Source: a virus
Strand: one strand, 5' to 3'
Length of the DNA stretch: 30,850 nt
Virus record (IMG/VR): IMGVR_UViG_3300009151_000250
Location: 1-30,850 of that record
Within the stretch, counting starts at the first letter, position 1. Every line of letters begins with the position of its first letter. This document shows positions 6,931-14,730 of this stretch, in pieces. The translations under genes and the position numbers were made by a program. The notes below the pieces were generated by a model. That model did not search any database. It saw nothing but the letters and a program-made list of their open reading frames with translations, and had not been told where the DNA came from.

Positions 6931-9240
6931 TTATGTTTGGGGTAACAGACCGGTTAAGCCGTAATAACTGTTACCAATTAAATTTAGTCCTTTAGATATA
7001 TAATAGTTATATATATTTTCAAGCACGCCATTATCAGCATACCACGCACTTAAAGGTACGTTTTGATTAAGTGTTGTAGATAAACTATCTGTGTAAACTG
7101 TCCAATCTATAAGGCTATTTACGGGGGTGTTTGTGGGTTGGGAATTATATACAAAGAACCTATAATTAGTTGCAACAGGAGTATTAACACCCCAACCGTA
7201 AAAAGAACTTAATGGATAAGAATTTAGCGGAAAATTTAATTGATTAGCTGGCGGAAAGTATGCCTGCATATTATTAGCAGTAATACTTGCATAAGAAGTT
7301 ATTGACGGTATTTCTATTAACTCGTAGAAATTAGAATTGAATATGTCGTTAAGAACTATCTTTTGTCCAGCCACTACTGTTGTACTTAATGTTATAGCAG
7401 TTAATGCATTACCTAAATTGACGTGATCAGTAACAGCGTTAAAATTAGTATTATACTTTTCTTTTGTACCCCATAAACGTTCTTTAGAGTTGCTATACAA
7501 GTCGAACTGTCTTTGCAGTACTGGGGGTAAGTTATAATTATAATCATCAAATTTCGTATCTATCATACTCGCTAAAGAATATAATTGATTAACATTTGAC
7601 GTTGTCGGGTCTTGGTTATTTAATACAAAGTTTGCTATTTTTTCGTAAGCTACAGTACCAAAGTTTTCAGTAGGGTGTACATTGTCTCCGGCTACTGCAG
7701 ATAAAAACGTTATCAAATTGGTATCATTAGCAATAAAATCTTGCAAAGCATAAGACTGCAATTGACTACCGTAATTAAAGTTTTCATTAACTTTACGTAC
7801 AAAATAATTCTTATAAAAATTATTTATGTTAAAACTAGCTGTACCCTTTAAACTTATAGCGCTTAATGCGTACGTTGTATTATTATAAGCATTATTTGCA
7901 GCATAGTAACCACCAGTGGCTGGTGGTGGTTCAATTATGGTTTTTAATATTTGAGCACTTAAAGTAAGAGTAGTATTTATTGTACCGCTTGAAAGTAATA
8001 ATGAAGAGAGCGGTAAAGTACTAATAATGTTTTTAAAATAACCACCTGAATCTCTATTTATACTATCGTACCGGTTAAAGTTAAATTTTGGAATATATAC
8101 TGTAGCAGCTGCTGAAGGAGTTACTGTAGCAAAAATAGTAGAATTTAATGTTCCTAGTAAAGGATAATTTAATAATGTAATGTTACTAAATTTACTAGAA
8201 GGTATTATAGCGCTGTTAACTGTTGCTATAAAAGATGTATCTGAATCCGGCCATATTGTTTCAGGTAAAGATATGTTACCACCATTAATAGTAATATTGA
8301 AATGATCTGCAGATAAATTTTTTATATAAAAATACGACGACAGTATTACTGTACTGTTAGAATAAGACGGAGAGTTACTGTCGTTTTTATCTTGAGGGTT
8401 TGGTATATTAATTGTATCATATATTATCCATAGCGTGGGTAATACAGGATATACAAAACCGTTATTATAATTTAAAGATGGTATATCGTCTACATAATAA
8501 AAGTCTACCGTGCCTGTATAACCAACTAATGTACCGTTTGCTGAATTAGAAGTATTACCGGCTGAATCTATGTATATAGGTATAGAGTTAAAAGCTGATA
8601 TAGAACTAATAAAATTATTATTTAAATCAGTAAACCTCCAGCGCGGTCTTAATTGAGCGTATTTATTATTTGTTACAGATTCCCACGGTTGAGATAAAGA
8701 ATTCTCTGAATATAAATTAAATATAATATTACTACTTAATAAATTAGATACAGTATAATTAAACGTAAGAGCCGTCGGGTTATTTAATGGTCCTGGAAAA
8801 CAAGACTGAAAACCATGATATACTGCCCCGCTATTAATATTAGAAGGAGTCATATCAGGCCAGTTAGAGTTATTCCATTTTAACGTATCAATTACATAAT
8901 TTACAGCTGTAAATGTTTGTGTAAACGTACTTAAAGGACAGCCATTCTTGGGTATAACTATTAATTTAACTTCATATGCCCCGGGCCAGTTATAGCTTAC
9001 AGGAGACGTTATTAGCGTATTCGATGTAACTTGATTAATTTCTACTTCTTGATCGGTTTTAAAAAAAACAAATAATGAAAAATTATTTAAAACATCTACA
9101 GGAGATACACCTGTCGGGGTGTTCACAACCCCGTATATATATGTTGCATGAGTATATCCTGAAGCAATTGGCGTAGAGGTTGTTACTTCTTTCAAAGTAA
9201 TACCTGTAACGTAGTCCCCTATAGTTAAACAATTCGCCAT
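6931..9240 (-). CDS. Large baseplate/tail structural protein, 769 aa
   Basis: The protein is rich in Asn, Ser, Thr, Ile and Tyr, as in β-structured virion proteins, with no membrane segment and few cysteines. The N-terminal 110 residues (TSTPIASGYTHATYIYG, then YNWPGAYEVKLIVIPKNG) look like an immunoglobulin/PKD-type fold. The middle is a long β-rich stretch, and the last 200 residues are mixed (LPPVLQRQFDLYSNSKERLW). It starts 5 nt after the gp6-like gene and is third in a leftward operon after gp25 and gp6. That points to a baseplate wedge or peripheral protein (a gp7/gp8/gp10-like role). No direct family match by eye. Confidence 0.7.
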   Translation of the reverse strand: MANCLTIGDYVTGITLKEVTTSTPIASGYTHATYIYGVVNTPTGVSPVDVLNNFSLFVFFKTDQEVEINQVTSNTLITSPVSYNWPGAYEVKLIVIPKNGCPLSTFTQTFTAVNYVIDTLKWNNSNWPDMTPSNINSGAVYHGFQSCFPGPLNNPTALTFNYTVSNLLSSNIIFNLYSENSLSQPWESVTNNKYAQLRPRWRFTDLNNNFISSISAFNSIPIYIDSAGNTSNSANGTLVGYTGTVDFYYVDDIPSLNYNNGFVYPVLPTLWIIYDTINIPNPQDKNDSNSPSYSNSTVILSSYFYIKNLSADHFNITINGGNISLPETIWPDSDTSFIATVNSAIIPSSKFSNITLLNYPLLGTLNSTIFATVTPSAAATVYIPKFNFNRYDSINRDSGGYFKNIISTLPLSSLLLSSGTINTTLTLSAQILKTIIEPPPATGGYYAANNAYNNTTYALSAISLKGTASFNINNFYKNYFVRKVNENFNYGSQLQSYALQDFIANDTNLITFLSAVAGDNVHPTENFGTVAYEKIANFVLNNQDPTTSNVNQLYSLASMIDTKFDDYNYNLPPVLQRQFDLYSNSKERLWGTKEKYNTNFNAVTDHVNLGNALTAITLSTTVVAGQKIVLNDIFNSNFYELIEIPSITSYASITANNMQAYFPPANQLNFPLNSYPLSSFYGWGVNTPVATNYRFFVYNSQPTNTPVNSLIDWTVYTDSLSTTLNQNVPLSAWYADNGVLENIYNYYISKGLNLIGNSYYGLTGLLPQT
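6941..6975 (+). other. Inverted repeat at the convergent gene ends
   Basis: GGTAACAG (6941-6948) pairs with CTGTTACC (6968-6975) across a 19-nt loop that could form a small inner CGG/CCG stem. It lies at the junction of the rightward gene ending at 6919 and the leftward gene ending at 6931. It has no T-run, so it may be a weak terminator, an mRNA end-protecting hairpin, or chance. Confidence 0.3.
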
Positions 9241-9245
9241 ATATA

Positions 9246-11087
9246 TTAAATATTAATTACTGAAGTATCTTGGGTCACATCTGTAGAGACTATTATACGA
9301 GTAGAAAACTCTGCTATGTTATTAAAATATAAAGATTGAAAATCTTCTAATTGATAATTTTTAGCAGTAATTGTTATATCATTGTTGGGGTATGCAGCAT
9401 TCCATATTACTAAAGCTACACCTTGTACTTTATCCCCGGTATCAACTCTTTGGGTATAAACATTTGCCACTCCCTGTATACTCTCGATTTGAGCAGTCAA
9501 ATTAATTAAATTAATATTATAACCTAATGTAATATTAGAAGGACTAAAAAATGACTGGACAATACCTGTAATTTTATTTTGTATAAGTTGAGTCGAAGTT
9601 TTTGCTGTTCTATCTAAGCTTACAACTAATTTAGTTTGGGTAATTATCGTATTAATATCAGCCCCTGTACCTGTATCGTACCCGATAGTAACTGCTTTAT
9701 ATACTGGGTCCATAATAATAATATCTGAAGTTAACGTTTTCTTATCAGACGCAGTATTTATAATCAAAGATTTTTGAGCTGGTGTAAGATAATTTATATA
9801 GTTGTTTGTATTTAAATTTGTTGTAACAGGTAAAGCATAGATGTATATATTATTAAAATTACAAGATGTAGAGAATGCTATTTGGTTGTAAAGCACTCTG
9901 TTATCCTTGTTAGGGTTAGTTAAACCTATATTATATAAATACCTCAAATGATTATTAACGTAATCATTGTTACTATATACTGTAACATCCTGTATAATGT
10001 TATTAAAATTAGATTTGACGAAATTTTTATAATCCTGTATTGTTACTAATCTATATTGAGATTTAAATGCAGCGGGTGCATTTGCTCTTATACTATCAGC
10101 ATTTTCAGCAACAGTAAACGGGGTAGAAGGATTAGTATTGTTAAAGGTAAGATATGTAATACTACTATCGTTTAAATATTGTAGATCTATACTAAACACA
10201 TCAGAACGAATATCGTTGAATTGAGATGTACTATAAACTACAGCAGGCAAGCTATTTAAAGCAGCCGCCCCTATAACCCCTTCAGTTCCTAAAGATTGTA
10301 AATAGTAAACCGCTACTATATCTCCTGTGTTTAATATTGCACCGTTTATACCATTACCAAATTTAAGTTCGTAATTTTTACTTTCGTTTAATCTTACCTC
10401 AAATGATGTATCGGTTGCATTCTGTAAATACAATGATTCTGTACGTTTCCATTGAGCCCATTTGCCTGTCGCAACCGTCTTTACATAAACATCAATATTA
10501 AAATGGTCTACGTTTACAGCGCTACCCGGAGCAACAAATACTGTTTCATTAGTTGCTCCTACTGCTGTATAAAGAGGGTATTCAGTCCATTTACCTTGAT
10601 ATAAGATAACTTGATTGCCTATATTCTCTATATATTGATTAGTTGAAAGTGTTTTAGTAAATGTAACGTCTTGATTAAAAGTGTACGGTGCATTGTTAAT
10701 TCTTATAAACGAATAACGTGGTATAGTATAAGAACCTACTTTTAGATCGCTAGTTGCTGAACAAGTGAATACCACTGTGCTTGTCTGATTACCTATAGGA
10801 GAGTAATTAATTAACTTAACTATACGGTTAATATTTTCATAAATTTGAGCTTCACTAAACATCGACTCTGAAGAGGTCTTGTTTAGATAAAACATTAAGG
10901 TGTGAAACGAATATGCAATTATATTTGTAATCGCAGTTAAATTTGAACCCTCCAGATATTGATCGGTAAACAAACCACTCTGTGTTAAACGTGTACGAAT
11001 AAACTCTCTAATTGTTGTAGCATCAAACGCAATATATTCGTTGGGTTGAATGTTTAAAGCTGAAGCATCTGTATATGTTGTAGACAT
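9246..11087 (-). CDS. gp6: Baseplate wedge protein, T4 gp6-like, 613 aa
   Basis: The N-terminus (YIAFDATTIREFIRTRLTQS, then LEGSNLTAITNIIAYSFHTL and MFYLNKTSSESMFSEAQI) matches the gp6/J-type baseplate wedge signature. It continues with RIVKLINYSPIG, where the family has the conserved hydrophobic turn. A long β-rich middle (FGNGINGAILNTGDIVAVYYL) and a C-terminal region (FRLVTIQDYKN-like in RLVTIQDYKNFVKSNF) complete it. T4 gp6 is slightly longer. In T4 it dimerises and links the wedges round the hub. It starts 1 nt after the gp25-like gene and is followed 5 nt later by another structural gene. Confidence 0.85.
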   Translation of the reverse strand: MSTTYTDASALNIQPNEYIAFDATTIREFIRTRLTQSGLFTDQYLEGSNLTAITNIIAYSFHTLMFYLNKTSSESMFSEAQIYENINRIVKLINYSPIGNQTSTVVFTCSATSDLKVGSYTIPRYSFIRINNAPYTFNQDVTFTKTLSTNQYIENIGNQVILYQGKWTEYPLYTAVGATNETVFVAPGSAVNVDHFNIDVYVKTVATGKWAQWKRTESLYLQNATDTSFEVRLNESKNYELKFGNGINGAILNTGDIVAVYYLQSLGTEGVIGAAALNSLPAVVYSTSQFNDIRSDVFSIDLQYLNDSSITYLTFNNTNPSTPFTVAENADSIRANAPAAFKSQYRLVTIQDYKNFVKSNFNNIIQDVTVYSNNDYVNNHLRYLYNIGLTNPNKDNRVLYNQIAFSTSCNFNNIYIYALPVTTNLNTNNYINYLTPAQKSLIINTASDKKTLTSDIIIMDPVYKAVTIGYDTGTGADINTIITQTKLVVSLDRTAKTSTQLIQNKITGIVQSFFSPSNITLGYNINLINLTAQIESIQGVANVYTQRVDTGDKVQGVALVIWNAAYPNNDITITAKNYQLEDFQSLYFNNIAEFSTRIIVSTDVTQDTSVINI

Positions 11088-11088
11088 C

Positions 11089-11529
11089 TTATAAAATTGT
11101 ATAACCTGTTTTGCTTAAAGTGCCCGGTATCCTTACTGCTTGATTATTAAGATATGGCATTACTATACTTAATTCAATATAATAGGTTTGCTCGTTAATA
11201 TTCAAAGTTATATCAACATTTGAAACCGTTATTCTTGTTTCATACATAGACAATCCGTTAACGATTGCGTTACCTATATTTCTAGCATTTGTTTCGTTTA
11301 TTTGTTCAAACAAATATTGAGATAAATCTAATCCATATAACGGATTTAATAAATTTTGACCAGGTAGGGTATTAAATAAAGAATAAATAGAATTTTTAAT
11401 AGCTGAAGCATCATAATCTGCTTGCAAATCTTTATTTATAGGGTTGTTAAAATCTAAATGCAAATCCGAATAAGTGTACTTGTTAGATACTGTTACCTTT
11501 TGTAAACCTGTAAAACTTATGGATGGCAT
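11089..11529 (-). CDS. gp25: Baseplate wedge protein, T4 gp25-like, 146 aa
   Basis: The core of the GPW/gp25 domain is visible: DASAIKNSIYSLFNTLPGQN, then LLNPLYGLDLSQYLFEQI (about residues 60-77). ETRITVSNVDITLN and the closing β-strands follow. The motif, with a Pro-Gly turn before the N-P-L-Y-G box, is shared by the T4, Mu and P2 baseplate wedge and by type VI secretion TssE. T4 gp25 is 132 residues, so the length fits. It heads the leftward baseplate operon, and a late-type promoter element precedes its ATG by a predicted 2-nt leader. Confidence 0.88.
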   Translation of the reverse strand: MPSISFTGLQKVTVSNKYTYSDLHLDFNNPINKDLQADYDASAIKNSIYSLFNTLPGQNLLNPLYGLDLSQYLFEQINETNARNIGNAIVNGLSMYETRITVSNVDITLNINEQTYYIELSIVMPYLNNQAVRIPGTLSKTGYTIL

Positions 11530-11536
11530 TGTAAAA

Positions 11537-11544
11537 TACTTAGG
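11537..11544 (-). promoter_or_regulatory. T4-late-type promoter element for the baseplate operon
   Basis: CCTAAGTA on the minus strand ends 8 nt before the gp25 ATG, giving a predicted 2-nt leader. It stands back to back with the plus-strand element at 11550-11557. Confidence 0.45.
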
Positions 11545-11549
11545 GGAAG

Positions 11550-11557
11550 AGTAAGTA
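11550..11557 (+). promoter_or_regulatory. T4-late-type promoter element upstream of 11568
   Basis: AGTAAGTA ends 11 nt before the ATG at 11568, giving a predicted 5-nt leader. A GGGGAAGAG purine run lies just upstream, too far away to be a good ribosome site. Confidence 0.45.
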
Positions 11558-11567
11558 TAATCATTAT

Positions 11568-12605
11568 ATGAAAAACAGTAAGTTTAACTCTTTATTTAAA
11601 GAAGCTTATAGCCGTTTTACTAACGGAAACGGCTTTCTCGTTGGAGATGTCGTCAAAATGAAATCCGGATACGAATCTGTAGAGGGCTATAAGAGCTTAG
11701 GTGAAAATGTTAAACAACGAGTTAAAGATATGTTGAAGTCAGGTAACAACATACGCATAGGTAGATTGCATAATACTACAGCTAGTAGATACAGTGCTGA
11801 TGGTTCAAATTCTTCGCCAGCACAATATGCTGATTGTTATGAAGAGTATGCACCAGGCATGGTAACAAATTTAATTACCCTTCCTATCGAATGTTTAGAA
11901 GAAGTTAATACAGGTGCAAATTTACCACCAGTATCTGAAGAACAAAAGGATACAGAAGAGCGAGTTACCGGACCAGATGAAATGGGTAAGCATGGTTGGC
12001 ATAAAAATAAAAAAGTTAATGAACAAAACAAACTCGGTAAAAAGCAGAACTGGGTTGAAAAAGGTAATTACGAATTAGCTACAAAAAATACCAAACTCTC
12101 CCATTCTAACAAATATAACGATGCTTTACCTCCAAAAGTAAAAGGGCTTGAAAAAGTTAAAGAAGTAAAAGAATCTGCATTAGTAAAATCCGAAAATCTT
12201 TTAGATAATCTTTATTTTGAAATACTTAATGAAAGTGATATGGAGTATGAAGGTAACGAGTTTACTAAAAAATTAGCTCAAACTAAAAAAGGAGACAAGT
12301 TTAAAATAGACGGTAAAACCATAACAAATACAACCGGTACTATTGATGAGGAAATTTGCTCAGTATGCGGTAAAGAGATTTGTGAATGTGATATGATGGA
12401 AGAATCTGAAGAGATTTGTCCAAAATGTCATAAAAACCCATGTATATGCGAAACTGAAGTAAAAGATGAATCAGGCCTTCAAGCATACATAGGCAAAAAG
12501 AAGTATGGTGCAGCTGATTTTAAAGCTTTACAGAAAGCTGGTAGAGAGCACGATATGAAGAAAAAAGAGCAAATTAAAGCTAAACACTCACACCACGGAA
12601 GTTAA
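11568..12605 (+). CDS. Probable virion protein with tandem Cys zinc knuckles, 345 aa
   Basis: The N-terminus FNSLFKEAYSRF is of the capsid-targeting type seen in other genes here. A domain of about 100 residues follows (FLVGDVVKMKSGYES, then NIRIGRLHNTTASRY and MVTNLITLPIECLEEV). A Lys-rich disordered middle is next. Then come two copies of C-x2-C-x4-C-x-C: C264, C267, C272, C274 and C284, C287, C292, C294, likely binding zinc. The C-terminus (FKALQKAGREHDMKKKEQ) is basic and ends in a His-rich tail. Its end overlaps the convergent clamp-loader gene by 18 nt, with a terminator inside that gene. Family not recognised. Confidence 0.75.
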   Translation: MKNSKFNSLFKEAYSRFTNGNGFLVGDVVKMKSGYESVEGYKSLGENVKQRVKDMLKSGNNIRIGRLHNTTASRYSADGSNSSPAQYADCYEEYAPGMVTNLITLPIECLEEVNTGANLPPVSEEQKDTEERVTGPDEMGKHGWHKNKKVNEQNKLGKKQNWVEKGNYELATKNTKLSHSNKYNDALPPKVKGLEKVKEVKESALVKSENLLDNLYFEILNESDMEYEGNEFTKKLAQTKKGDKFKIDGKTITNTTGTIDEEICSVCGKEICECDMMEESEEICPKCHKNPCICETEVKDESGLQAYIGKKKYGAADFKALQKAGREHDMKKKEQIKAKHSHHGS

Positions 12606-13532
12606 AGCAATAAGACAGGAGAAGAAATTAATCTCTTGATCCATTACTAAAGCACTTCGATACATATATTCAGAGACTTGCAGCAATGCAAGTCTTTTTT
12701 TATCTTCTATCATAGAGCTTTTGTATACTGCATTAAACAAGTCTTTCATTAACTTAGGGTAGTCGTTTCCAAAGGTTTGTTCCGACTCTATAACGAATTT
12801 ACGTATAGACGTAAGGTCTTCTTTGTTCACCGTTTTATCCAAGATCTCCTGTGCGAATCCCTCGTTATTAATCGTGTTACTAATAGACAATACACTATCA
12901 ACCACACTGCGTTGAATATAGTTAATAATTCTACGCAAATCAGGATAATGATAGCGAATAACTTCTTTAATTTTTTCTATTTGATCTTTACCTACTTGTA
13001 TCTTTTCAGTACGAAGTATATGACCTACTCGCTTAGCGTATTCTCCAATAGGAGGAGTAAAATCAGTAAAAACTTGACAGCGGGATTGAATCGGCTGAAT
13101 AATACGATGTAGGTAGTTGCCAGTGAGGATAAAACGGGTGTTACCGGCATATTCCTCCATAACATTACGCAAAGCTCTTTGACCTGCATCAGTAAAATTA
13201 TCAAACTCGTCGAGAAAGATAACCTTAATTTTGCCATCAAGGCTTTTAGTTTGCGCAAACGTAAGAATGGAGGTACGGACCTCATCAATACCATTCTTCT
13301 CGCTTGCGTTAATGTATAGGTACTGTGCATCTAATATTTCATTTATAATAACTTTAGCTAATGTAGTCTTGCCTGTACCAGCATTACCAACTAGTAACAT
13401 GTTAGGTATCTCATCTTTACGTTTACACTCTTCTACGAATGCTCGTAAAGATTCAGATAAAACCATATCGGCCAGTTTAGCTGGCCTGTATCGTTCCGTC
13501 CATATATTCATTAACTGGTCGTTAATTGTCAT
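12588..13532 (-). CDS. gp44: Sliding clamp loader ATPase, T4 gp44 / RFC-small-like, 314 aa
   Basis: Opens with WTERYRPAKLADMVLSE, the typical RFC N-terminus. The P-loop GNAGTGKTT is at residues 49-57, Walker B VIFLDEFD at 104-111, sensor 1 (FILTGNY, about 134-140) and the SRC arginine-finger motif at 150-152. A helical collar region follows. T4 gp44 is 319 residues, so length fits. It would load the polymerase clamp using ATP, together with a gp62-type partner not seen in this window. It follows dUTPase with a 1-nt overlap (TAATG), suggesting one replication operon. Its tail overlaps a rightward gene. Confidence 0.93.
   Translation of the reverse strand: MTINDQLMNIWTERYRPAKLADMVLSESLRAFVEECKRKDEIPNMLLVGNAGTGKTTLAKVIINEILDAQYLYINASEKNGIDEVRTSILTFAQTKSLDGKIKVIFLDEFDNFTDAGQRALRNVMEEYAGNTRFILTGNYLHRIIQPIQSRCQVFTDFTPPIGEYAKRVGHILRTEKIQVGKDQIEKIKEVIRYHYPDLRRIINYIQRSVVDSVLSISNTINNEGFAQEILDKTVNKEDLTSIRKFVIESEQTFGNDYPKLMKDLFNAVYKSSMIEDKKRLALLQVSEYMYRSALVMDQEINFFSCLIALTSVV
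12674..12701 (+). terminator. Intrinsic terminator inside the clamp-loader gene
   Basis: A perfect 9-bp stem AGACTTGCA/TGCAAGTCT (12674-12682, 12687-12695) encloses a GCAA tetraloop (GNRA). The T-run, counting T12695, is seven long (12695-12701). It points rightward and lies about 70 nt past the stop of the gene at 11568, inside the C-terminal coding region of the leftward gp44-like gene. Confidence 0.7.
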
Positions 13533-14086
13533 TAAACTTTAATACTAAATGAACCGTCGTTATTAGCTACCATCTTATGATTATAAGTTGAAATAGGATC
13601 CTTAAAGCCGTACGTACCGTCTCCGTTAGCCTTTATATTAGGGTTATCAGATGAACCAAAGCCTTTTTCACCGCGAGAGGTTTCAGTAGCTTGATCTGTC
13701 CATTCAATATCGGCTTGAATAAGAGGGTATATAATTAATTGAGCGATTTTATCACCTGCATTAAAGGTTTGATCCACTGTACCAAAATTATAAAGCTTAA
13801 TACCCATATCGCCCCTATAAGGATTATCAATAATGCCGAAGTGAGGGAAGATATGTTTCTTGAAACCTACACCGGAACGTCCTTCAACCCGAATCCAGTA
13901 ACCTGGTGTAATATGACCAAGCTTTAGACCTACAGGTACTACAGTATACCCTTTAGCAGGTACTATTGTTTGCTCTACTGCAGTAAGATCTATACCAGAA
14001 TCGCCTGTGTATGGATCAGAGTGATTAAACTTAGGTAATACAGCTAAGTCATGTGTTTTAATGAATTTAATAGTAACAGGGAACAT
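13532..14086 (-). CDS. dut: Deoxyuridine triphosphatase (dUTPase), 184 aa
   Basis: All five trimeric dUTPase motifs are visible in order: GDSGIDLTA (residues 28-36), EGRSGVG (68-74), GIIDNPYRGDMGI (84-96), GDKIAQL (111-117) and RGEKGFGSS (138-146). The enzyme hydrolyses dUTP to dUMP, keeping uracil out of phage DNA and feeding dTMP synthesis. The catalytic Asp in motif 3 (IDNPYRGD) is present. The protein has a 38-residue C-terminal extension beyond motif 5, longer than usual, with DGTYGF- and DGSF-type β repeats. It is first in an operon with the clamp loader and lacks the late promoter element, fitting early expression. Confidence 0.95.
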   Translation of the reverse strand: MFPVTIKFIKTHDLAVLPKFNHSDPYTGDSGIDLTAVEQTIVPAKGYTVVPVGLKLGHITPGYWIRVEGRSGVGFKKHIFPHFGIIDNPYRGDMGIKLYNFGTVDQTFNAGDKIAQLIIYPLIQADIEWTDQATETSRGEKGFGSSDNPNIKANGDGTYGFKDPISTYNHKMVANNDGSFSIKV

Positions 14087-14129
14087 AATTAAGTAGTATA
14101 GAGTATGTTATTGATAAATCAATACCTTT

Positions 14130-14137
14130 CATAAATA
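14130..14137 (+). promoter_or_regulatory. T4-late-type promoter element for gp16
   Basis: CATAAATA ends 6 nt before the GTG at 14143, so the predicted +1 is the G of the start codon. This supports the GTG start and a leaderless mRNA. Confidence 0.45.
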
Positions 14138-14142
14138 TTATT

Positions 14143-14730
14143 GTGAATCAACCGCCTTTACCGGATAATACAGCATCGGATAATCAAAATGTAATAAATC
14201 AAATAGATGATTTTATTGCTGGATTAAATTCTGAAGATAAAGAGCTAATTACCAATAACCCTGCTAAGGTAGAAGAAGTAAAAGTCGAAACACCTAAAAC
14301 AGATCAAGAGATACAAGACTTTATATTAAAGAACTCTGCAGAATTAGCCACCCTTACTGTTAAAAGTGTTAAAGATATGCAGCAAATGGTTACTGCTATG
14401 GGGGATGCAGAACAAATGGCGGGTTTAGCAAGCCTTATTGCCGCGGGCGCGGGAGCATTAGAAACTATTAATAAGATAAACTTACAAAATAAAAAAGCTG
14501 AATCTAATAAAGATCTTAAAAGATTGGACATTGAAGGTAAAAAAGAAATACAGCGACTTAAAAACGATGGGTATCTTAATTTACCTCAAGGCAATACGAA
14601 CATACTAGTAGCTACTAGAGAAGAAATGATCGCTCAATTAACCGGTAAAGTTAAAGCTAAGACTGTTAATGTTACTAACGAGGTTATTGAGTTGGAGTTG
14701 GGGCAGCTGTCTTCACAGCCTTCTTCTTAG
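14143..14730 (+). CDS. gp16: Small terminase subunit, T4 gp16-like, 195 aa
   Basis: GTG start, supported by a late promoter element exactly 6 nt upstream. An acidic N-terminus leads to a helical core (FILKNSAELATLTVKSVKDM, then MVTAMGDAEQMAGLASLIAA and ETINKINLQNKKAES) and the C-terminal strand NILVATREEMIAQLTGK. From memory, T4 gp16 has the same arrangement: a helix with LMGQMTTTNREILKLHKDM, then a strand near SPTELMDEIG. The small subunit recognises phage DNA and stimulates the large-terminase motor. No large terminase lies in this window. Its end overlaps the convergent spanin-like gene by 47 nt. Identification is by pattern only. Confidence 0.6.
   Translation: MNQPPLPDNTASDNQNVINQIDDFIAGLNSEDKELITNNPAKVEEVKVETPKTDQEIQDFILKNSAELATLTVKSVKDMQQMVTAMGDAEQMAGLASLIAAGAGALETINKINLQNKKAESNKDLKRLDIEGKKEIQRLKNDGYLNLPQGNTNILVATREEMIAQLTGKVKAKTVNVTNEVIELELGQLSSQPSS

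Noticed and set aside
8337-8388. 9-bp stem followed by five T within the 769-aa gene, plus orientation
   Set aside because: The 30-nt loop is large and no rightward gene is nearby; likely chance.
11433-11440. TATAAATA on the minus strand inside the gp25 gene
   Set aside because: Not near any start codon; the same octamer also appears inside other AT-rich coding regions (near 8055 and 9755).
12777-13542. Rightward open frames opposite the clamp-loader gene
   Set aside because: The leftward frame has unmistakable RFC/gp44 motifs, so these are shadows.
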